Shown here: piece after piece, positions 57,586-64,000 of the stretch
How the letters are laid out: each line of letters starts with the position of its first letter
Numbering within the stretch: the stretch's first letter is position 1
DNA from: Diogma glabrata
Taxonomy: Eukaryota > Arthropoda > Insecta > Diptera > Cylindrotomidae
Assembly (NCBI GenBank): GCA_963693315.1
Contig: OY856186.1
Coordinates: forward strand, 380,263,678-380,327,677
Length of the DNA: 64,000 nt
Reading direction: 5' to 3'
Program-made: the position numbers and the translations under genes
Notes under the pieces: model-generated
What the model was told of the DNA's origin: nothing
What the model saw: the letters and a program-made list of their open reading frames with translations, nothing else
Database searches by the model: none

Positions 57586-57739
57586 CTATATGAACTTTAG
57601 AAGAAATAAAGAAAACAAATATTGTTCTACGAATTGAAGTTCTTTTATTTAATTTGCACTTACTCCCAAAACTTTTATACATTTTTCACCGGTCAATAAC
57701 GCCAGACTCGGTGTAACAAAATAAGTTAAAGAAATTTTC

Positions 57740-57900
57740 ACGTCCCACATACGCACCCCCAAGCACAAAAACCCACGTACATACACTCACGCGCACATCC
57801 ATACCTTCACACACATACGTTTACATATAATAAAGGAACTAATGCAATGACTCACCCCATAGCTGGTCCAGATCCCACACCCAAAGCTCCACTACTCATT
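57740..57900 (+). repeat. CA-rich leader family copy (second half)
   Basis: CA-rich tract, then ACTCACCCCATAGCTGGTCC and AGATCCCACACCCAAAGCTC, matching the order at 24611 and 5510 (minus). Confidence 0.6.
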
Positions 57901-57989
57901 CTTCATCATTATGTTCATATATCGAGGAATTCCGCATTCAGGATGACAGCCAGTTTGCCAAATGGTTATTATAATAAAAAAACTTGGTG

Positions 57990-58740
57990 ACAATTACGGA
58001 CTGTAGATGACTGTAGATGTTCCAAAAGTATTCCCAATTATTCAGCACTCGTGAAAGTGATAATGTTGGTAAAACTTGATGTAACAATAACTGGTTTATG
58101 ATCACGGAGAGTGTAGGTATTAATAAAAAAACTCGTTGCGGATAACGGTAACCGTTGACGTCGCCGGAAATACGTGATATGAATACAAAATGTACCCAAA
58201 GTGTTCAGCACACAGGATGTAGTTGTCGCGTGCGAGCAATAATTTAATGTCAACTACCATCCAGATATTTACCATCCAGGTCACTTCCCTTTTGTAGCAA
58301 TTAGTATCACCGAATTATAACACTCAAACAATATATATGGAATTGAGATTTATAAATTTTTTTGTTGTTATTGGTTAACAGTTTATCACAGCTATTAGCA
58401 ACCTAGGGTATCACAGATTTTTCTTTTTCAACTATTAAATTACAGTTATGATTTAATTAACATTTTTACACAGAACTTAAACTATTGTTTGCTTCATATA
58501 TAATTGACATTTAATCGGTATACAGTTTATAACTGTACTTTTGCTTTTTGTTTGGCTATCACAGAATCTTGACTATTTCTTTTATTTACAAATATCATTA
58601 TGGTTTATTTTACTGTTAAACAGAATATCACAGGCTATTAGGTAAATTTATCAACTAACGTTTTATATACACAGTTAGGATTTTGTTTCAGTGTAACAGA
58701 TCAACATAAATAAATTACCTTTGGCTATCGTAATATAAAC
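57990..58740 (+). repeat. AT-rich array with TATCACAG motif
   Basis: Words TTTATCACAGCTATTAGCAA, GGGTATCACAG, GGCTATCACAGAATC and AATATCACAGGCTATTAGGT recur, as in the array at 7950-10145, in the same relation to the CA-rich leader. Confidence 0.5.
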
Positions 58741-59150
58741 TTTTTGTGTCTCTCCATAATTTGGGTTTGCCTCTCGAAACTATCTTCTTTTAGTTTTGTT
58801 TGATTTATTTTAAAATTCACAGCAAAATTAACACACCACAAATAAACTATGGTAAACATAAAAAAAAACAAACAGCTGTCTCATCAGATGAGAATCGAAA
58901 ACATTGACTAATTGATTGGAATGGCCTCTATCGGCTGCCTTATATATGTAGTAAAAAAAACGGTAGCATTATTTGGTAGCTCGTTTTAATTTTTTTGTTT
59001 CAACGATACAGAAACCCACTAAGGAGATTACACATCTGTTTCATAATAAACTTTGAGAAAAATTAATATTATAAAAGATGATTCGAATCGAATGTAAGAA
59101 ATTGGGTTCAAAATAAAGAGTAAAACAACAATCTCAAAAGTTATTGACAC
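58741..59150. other. No supported gene
   Basis: AT-rich. Minus-strand CATATATAAGGCAGCC (58953-58938) followed by sequence with GACAGCTGTTTG resembles 41118-41010 on the minus strand; a TATA-like promoter of the repeat is possible but unproven. Confidence 0.35.
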
Positions 59151-59153
59151 TAA

Positions 59154-59613
59154 AGCCGGGCATTCACATACAACGGAAACAGAAACAGAAACCGAATTTC
59201 ATAGAAATTTGACAACAACTGAAACCAAAACCGAATTTAGAAACAGAAACAGAAACGGAAAATTCGTCTGTTTTGTCTGAAACGGAAACAATCAAAATTG
59301 AATTGTTTCAGTACCGAAACTGTCACATGACCAGAAACTGTCACATAATATTAATTATTATTTTGAATTGTGATAACAAAAGCTTTGAATTTTGAATTTA
59401 ATAAATAGGTTTAATAAATAAAAATTATTTGTTTTGTTATTCTTCAATTTTATTATTCATAATGGATAACAAATTCACAAACTCAAACAAAATTCGGTTT
59501 CCGTTTCTGTTTTATTATTCACCACCGTCAACCAAATTAGAAACAGAAACAACAACAGAAAATTTTCAGTTTCAGTTTCGGTTTCGGTTTCCGTTGTATG
59601 TGAATGCCCGGCT
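59154..59613. mobile_element. Harbinger-type MITE, 460 bp
   Basis: Inverted ends AGCCGGGCATTCACATACAA (59154) and its exact complement ending at 59613, followed inwards by GGAAACAGAAACAGAAAC and its complement. Flanked by TAA at 59151-59153 and 59614-59616, the TWA-type 3-bp duplication of PIF/Harbinger elements. No coding capacity. Confidence 0.88.
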
Positions 59614-59767
59614 TAAAACAAACGCGCAGTAATATATTGAACTCAATTTAAAAATTAGTGCGTGTGAACTATCGATTGAGTGCACTGTTGAAATAAGTAA
59701 ATCATTAATGTATAAAAGAAACAAGGTTGGTGGGAGTGCAGAACCTTGGGGAACCCCAGCATTGGTT

Positions 59768-61450
59768 GTTGAGGATCACCGCATAATAAAGTTAAGAGAT
59801 GAAGGCAAGATCAAAATTGTAATTAATTTAGAATAGGTTATAAATTGAAATATATATTTTTATAATTAACTCCTATAATATATACGTTAATAATTTTCGA
59901 GCTATTTGCCTAAATGTTCATTTCAAATCAATTATTTTATCTGATCGATCGAATTATTATAGCAGGTTACATGATGCAATATGAATATTAAGATGCATTC
60001 CGAAAGAAATCAATTCTACAATTTAAAACAAAAACACTTATTTTTGTAGAAAATTGTGGTTTCTTTTTTACTGTCGTGTAAATATTGAAAACAAATTCAC
60101 TTTCGTTTTGAGACCAGCAGGAGATAGGTATACAATCCAATTTATTTAATTTTTCCTTTCTTTTATAATTATTTAACCGGCTACAATAATTTGATTGATT
60201 TTGAAAATCTATAAAATAAAAAAAATATTTTTGCTTTGGTGAATAAATAATTATTTAATTAAATAAAAATGTATAACTGCACTGAGAGAAATCGTATTCT
60301 AATATTAAATAAAAGCTAATCTCAAATACAGAAACTCTTAGTTGATGAAAATTCGAAACTCATTTTCTAGATTATAGAATAACTGGTTTAACCTGAGAGA
60401 AGGTTTATTAATTTTATCAATAAGAACATTTTCTAAATTAAGATTAAATTGGTCAATTTTCCTTAGTTATGAAATACTCGATCAAAATCATTTACATTTG
60501 TTTTAATAGGTTTAATGATCAATTTAATAACTATACGCTTCAAAATGAAATTTCAATATGTCGATGATTTTATGCAAGGTTTATTCTCATTTCTAGTCAA
60601 ATATTTACAATCATTTGTAGAAAAACCAATTCTTGAAGAAGTATTTCTAATACAGTTTTATTTTTAGAAAATTACAATCAAATTTTTCAACTCAATTTCT
60701 AAAATTTAAAAGCGATTTTACTCAATTTGAGAATTATCGTATCAAATGTTTTTAACATGCAGATAGTTAGTAGATTATAGAATACGAGTATATGTAGTTG
60801 AGAAATTAATTTTAAAATAACTTTTAAAAACACATAAACAATAAACAGTTAAACTTAGGACTTAATTCAAAATGGCATTAATTTTGACGATTGCCCTTTT
60901 CCTACAAATTAAATACGTATAATAAATAATATTACATAAAGCAATAAATTATTCATTTTACGGACGACGGCATCAATTTTTGTGGATTTGTAAATTTATT
61001 CTAAATTTTTATAGGTGTGACAACCGTGAGTACTCCAGTCCCCAGTCCTATGAAAATACCAGTGATATATCACTAGCCAAGATTCTATGTTAACGGTGCT
61101 GGCCATTGAACTATTTTCAGTCAACGGTAGCCATTTTAGTCTTAGTAATTGAGTATTTCTTGATGATGGTTAGGCTTAAGTTGATGATAGTTCCATACTC
61201 AAGTGGAGAATATAGAAATGTTCGTGATTCATGAACTCTTGCATATAATTCTATATTCTTAATTATATGAATTCATACATTGTGTTTAGTTATTCTTGAT
61301 TAATGTAAAATATAATCAATAATGGTTTCTAATCAACAACGATTTTTATCGTTTTTTTTATTTTAGAAATTGAATATTTTTTTTTAGATTTTTTTTTGAA
61401 AGCATAAATTTTTTTTTAACAGTTCTTGGAACTTCTTTTGTTTTTTTTGA
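59768..61450. other. No supported gene
   Basis: AT-rich on both strands with no domain, RNA gene or clear repeat border. It may include the LTR and leader of the gag element downstream, but LTR ends could not be identified. Confidence 0.4.
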
Positions 61451-64000
61451 ATCATTACATTACATACCAACAGCAGTGTGGTATGTAATCTTTGCAGGCA
61501 GAAGATGGAAGGCCTAAGGGAGGCCCTGATTCTGCCCTGTGGCTATTCGTTCCATAAAAGGTGTTTCTTGATAGCACCTTCGCTGTTAAAGGCATGCCCA
61601 ACCTGCCAATACGTAATTCCATCTGATATCCTCGAAGCAGCCGCGGCTCCCACTCAACAGTCCCAAAGCGCAGTGAAGAAAGGATCTACTCGTTCAAAAT
61701 CGACTGCCCAACGTCTTAGAGACGAGGCAGCAGCCGCTTCCCTTACAGACAGCGATGGCCATGGCTGTATCTACCGCAGAAGTCCCCGGTTCAAGGTGGA
61801 TGCTAACGGTAAAGCTACATCCAAATTACCGATAGCATATCACCCCACTTCAACGGTTCTCCGTGGAGCACCGAAATCAACACAAGCGTTGGTTCCAAAC
61901 CCCTTTTCGAAAGGAGCTGAGTTACCAGCTGGTCCTCTTCCATTACATACCTCACGGGTAAGTTGGGAGGATGGCAGTGAAGACGAATTACATCCTCGTC
62001 AGAAACATGTAAGAGAAAACGACAACTCCAAATTAAAGTCATCAAAAACACCACGTTCATCCCCACCACCAGTTACAACAGCTGATGACAATACTGATTA
62101 CAGGAATCCTACCCTTCCGCCTGTGTCTGGGACTGTACGTAGTCCAAATTCTTCCGTCACCCAACAGACGATGGAAGCATTTATAAGGGCTAGTGAAGCC
62201 AATATTTTGCGGGTGTTGACGCAAGAAGTGGCTCGATTATCGATGTCACGTGGTCCAGCACCACCATCTCTCCATCCATCGAATGGCCAGTCATCTTTGG
62301 TGACTGCTGATCAGGCTAGATCCCAATTTATGCCCCCGGCAAATCAACAATTGCATCAACCTTCTGGGCCGCTCAACATCCAACCATTTGACCATCAGCT
62401 TAACGTCCCTAATAATCCGATGACTAATAAACAAGCTTCCCCAGTACGTCATCCACCCAGGTACAATATGTCATCAGTCCCTACTCCTTCCATGTTCCAG
62501 CGTGAGTTTGTTCCTCCTGTGAACCTCCCTCTTCTAGATATCCACCCCAGGTTCATCCTCCACCACCTCCTACCCAGAACAGTGGAACAGCTTCCACTGA
62601 AAAATATTCCAACACTATCCGGAATTGGAATGTAGTGTTCACCGGTTGACCTGACGGTCTAGAAGTAGAAGAATTTATTTATCGAATTGGAGTCCTGAAC
62701 CACAACTCTTTCCCCAATTTAACTGATATCCTTTCTCGTCACCTTCATCTTTTATTCGTCGATCGTGCTTCTGAATGGTTTTGGCGATATCATCGGCGGA
62801 CCCAACAGCTTCATTGGCCAGACGTTTGTCAAGCTTAACGCGTAGAGTTCAAGGATCGTCGTTCTGACGATGAGATCCGAGAACTTATGAGATCCCGTAA
62901 ACAACGAGCTGGTGAAACATTTGACGACTTCCTGCACGCTATACTTCGATTAACCGATAGATTGAACACACAGCTTAGTGACAGAGACCTATTGTCCCTG
63001 TTGAAAAACAACCTAAATGGGGACATTCGTAAGGACTTGATGTTCGTTCAAGTGTACAGCGTCGAACACTTGCGAGAGCTCTGTCGTGACCGAGAAAAGT
63101 TACTTGCAGATGTTAACTCTAGGTACAGACATTCTTCTTTTAGACCTGCACGGCATATTTCTGATTTACCCCTCGAGGTCCAGGAACCCCAAGAAGAACC
63201 CGAAGTGTGTTCACTTAACCAGCCATCCATTGCAAAACCTTTTTCAAAACCACCTCACTGCTGGAACTGCAAACGAGAAGGTTACATTCATCAAGACTGC
63301 ACTGCAGCACGACGAGTTTTCTGTTTCGGGTGTGGAAAAGATGACACCTATCTACCCAACTGCCGTCGTTGTCAGGTAAACCGACGAGGGAGCGGGGTAC
63401 CAAACCCACTTCCTCGCTCCCCGAACTCTTCAAACAGGTTCCCACTTCCGAAATAACCCCTCTTAAAATTACATGACACCAATACTATTCTTCCAGTTCT
63501 AGACACCAACGTTCAATTATCTCTACCAGCTGAAGATACATCTATCACACTCTCCATCCCAACGGTTGTAGAAGATGCTTTTCCTATCGAATCAACCATT
63601 GTTAACCTTTCGACAACCACAACGGAAAATAAACCGCAAATAACCATCCTCAAACGAGATCCAAGTAGCGTTATAACTCCACCTGTTCTGCCTTTTAAGT
63701 CACATAAGCAGCGACTTCAAGATTACTTAGCTGCCAGGTCCAGAATATTCATTGATGCCATTGGAAATACCAAATCTCCATCGAGATCCACTTTTCGAAT
63801 GCGTCGTTTTTGGCGTATTCCCAAATCATTTCGTTCTAAAACAATCTCTTCAATTTTTACACTTTCAAATGATCTAAGGTATCATGCCAAGGTTGAATTA
63901 TTGAATCAAACTCGGATTGGACTGCTGGACAGTGGAGCGTCTATCAGTGTCATCGGTGGTGCATTCGCACAAGAAATGGTGCAAACTCCCCATCTTCTTA
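61451..64000 (+). pseudogene. Ty3/gypsy-like gag-protease with RING-like N-terminus; 3' end outside window
   Basis: Frame open from 61451; no ATG precedes VVCNLCRQKMEG (first in-frame ATG is at 61505, inside that motif). RING-like pattern: CNLC, LPCGYSFHKRC, CPTC. Then a long low-complexity Pro/Ser-rich region and QQTMEAFIRASEANILRV. A frameshift before about 62520 moves the frame; the gag core continues as NTIRNWNVVFTG, stop, PDGLEVEEFIYRIGVL, then a second stop near 62838 and EFKDRRSDDEIRELMRSRKQ. Nucleocapsid: CWNCKREGYIHQDC and CFGCGKDDTYLPNC. An in-frame TAA (63454-63456) separates this from an open frame to 64000 with LLDSGASISVIGG, the protease active site. RT etc. would be beyond the window. 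Confidence 0.82.

Larger units (their letters stand above)
54568..59767 (-). pseudogene. Second copy of the 26-30 kb LINE, split by insertions
   Basis: LINE-matching pieces: 54568-54799 (T run, 3' UTR and C-terminus, ending HHHFKQLV), 56270-56599 and 59665-59767 (region of GVPQGSALSPTLF). They correspond to 26665-26895, about 26895-27221 and about 27665-27770 of the better copy. The first gap is the element at 54800-56269; the second contains the leader-family repeat, exon-like sequence, an array and a Harbinger MITE, and has lost about 440 bp of LINE. Confidence 0.8.

Overview
This is a eukaryotic, AT-rich, repeat-dominated window. The mix of elements points to an insect, probably a fly, but nothing here fixes the species: a BEL/Pao element, R1/Loa-type and CR1/Jockey-type LINEs, hAT and PIF/Harbinger transposons, a 60-nt intron and a meckelin-like exon. 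There are no bacterial-style operons, rRNA genes, clear tRNA genes or CRISPR arrays. Many apparent open frames begin at non-ATG codons or lie inside microsatellites and are not genes.

Layout. 0-3 kb: decayed LINE (minus). 3-5.7 kb: Ty3/gypsy-like gag-protease remnant (minus) with a polypurine tract and LTR edge. 5.9-12.6 kb: copies of a CA-rich leader family that has a tRNA-primer-like site, AT-rich tandem arrays, and a 1.4-kb terminal-inverted-repeat (TIR) element. 15-17 kb: broken BEL/Pao gag-protease. 18.2-19.6 kb: the best candidate for a host-like spliced gene. 19.8 kb: tRNA-derived SINE. 21-24 kb: inverted copy of a tandem array and a 941-bp hAT-like non-autonomous element. 24.3-35.7 kb: a tandem array split by a 9.55-kb hAT element that has an 8-bp target duplication, an open 801-aa transposase, a nested LINE, and a fold-back element nested in the LINE. 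36-40.6 kb: a CR1-group LINE with two open ORFs. 41.8-45.2 kb: LINE fragments. 45.8-46.7 kb: element with long inverted repeats. 47.2-50.2 kb: complete but broken PIF/Harbinger element with a MITE inside its transposase. 50.4-51.8 kb: MITEs and a large palindrome of SINE-like arms flanked by (TA)n. 52-53.5 kb: broken second hAT. 54.6-59.8 kb: a second copy of the 26-30 kb LINE, opened by several insertions, one of which carries exon-like sequence including the meckelin-like exon. 61.5-64 kb: Ty3/gypsy-like gag-protease with a RING-like N-terminus, running off the window.

Working logic. The elements do not form a pathway. The informative content is the order of insertion. The two LINE copies act as empty-site references for one another, and target duplications mark the hAT (GTTGTCAC), the fold-back (TTTATTATG), the hAT-like MITE (TCTRTGCG) and two Harbinger-type elements (ATT and TAA). 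Intact coding capacity remains in the hAT transposase, the CR1-group ORF1/ORF2 pair and most of the RT frame of the nested LINE. I see no convincing new defence or metabolic system. The items most worth checking are the spliced gene at 18-19.5 kb, the RING-like gag, the hAT with its 77-bp subterminal array, the SINE palindrome and the exon-bearing repeat.
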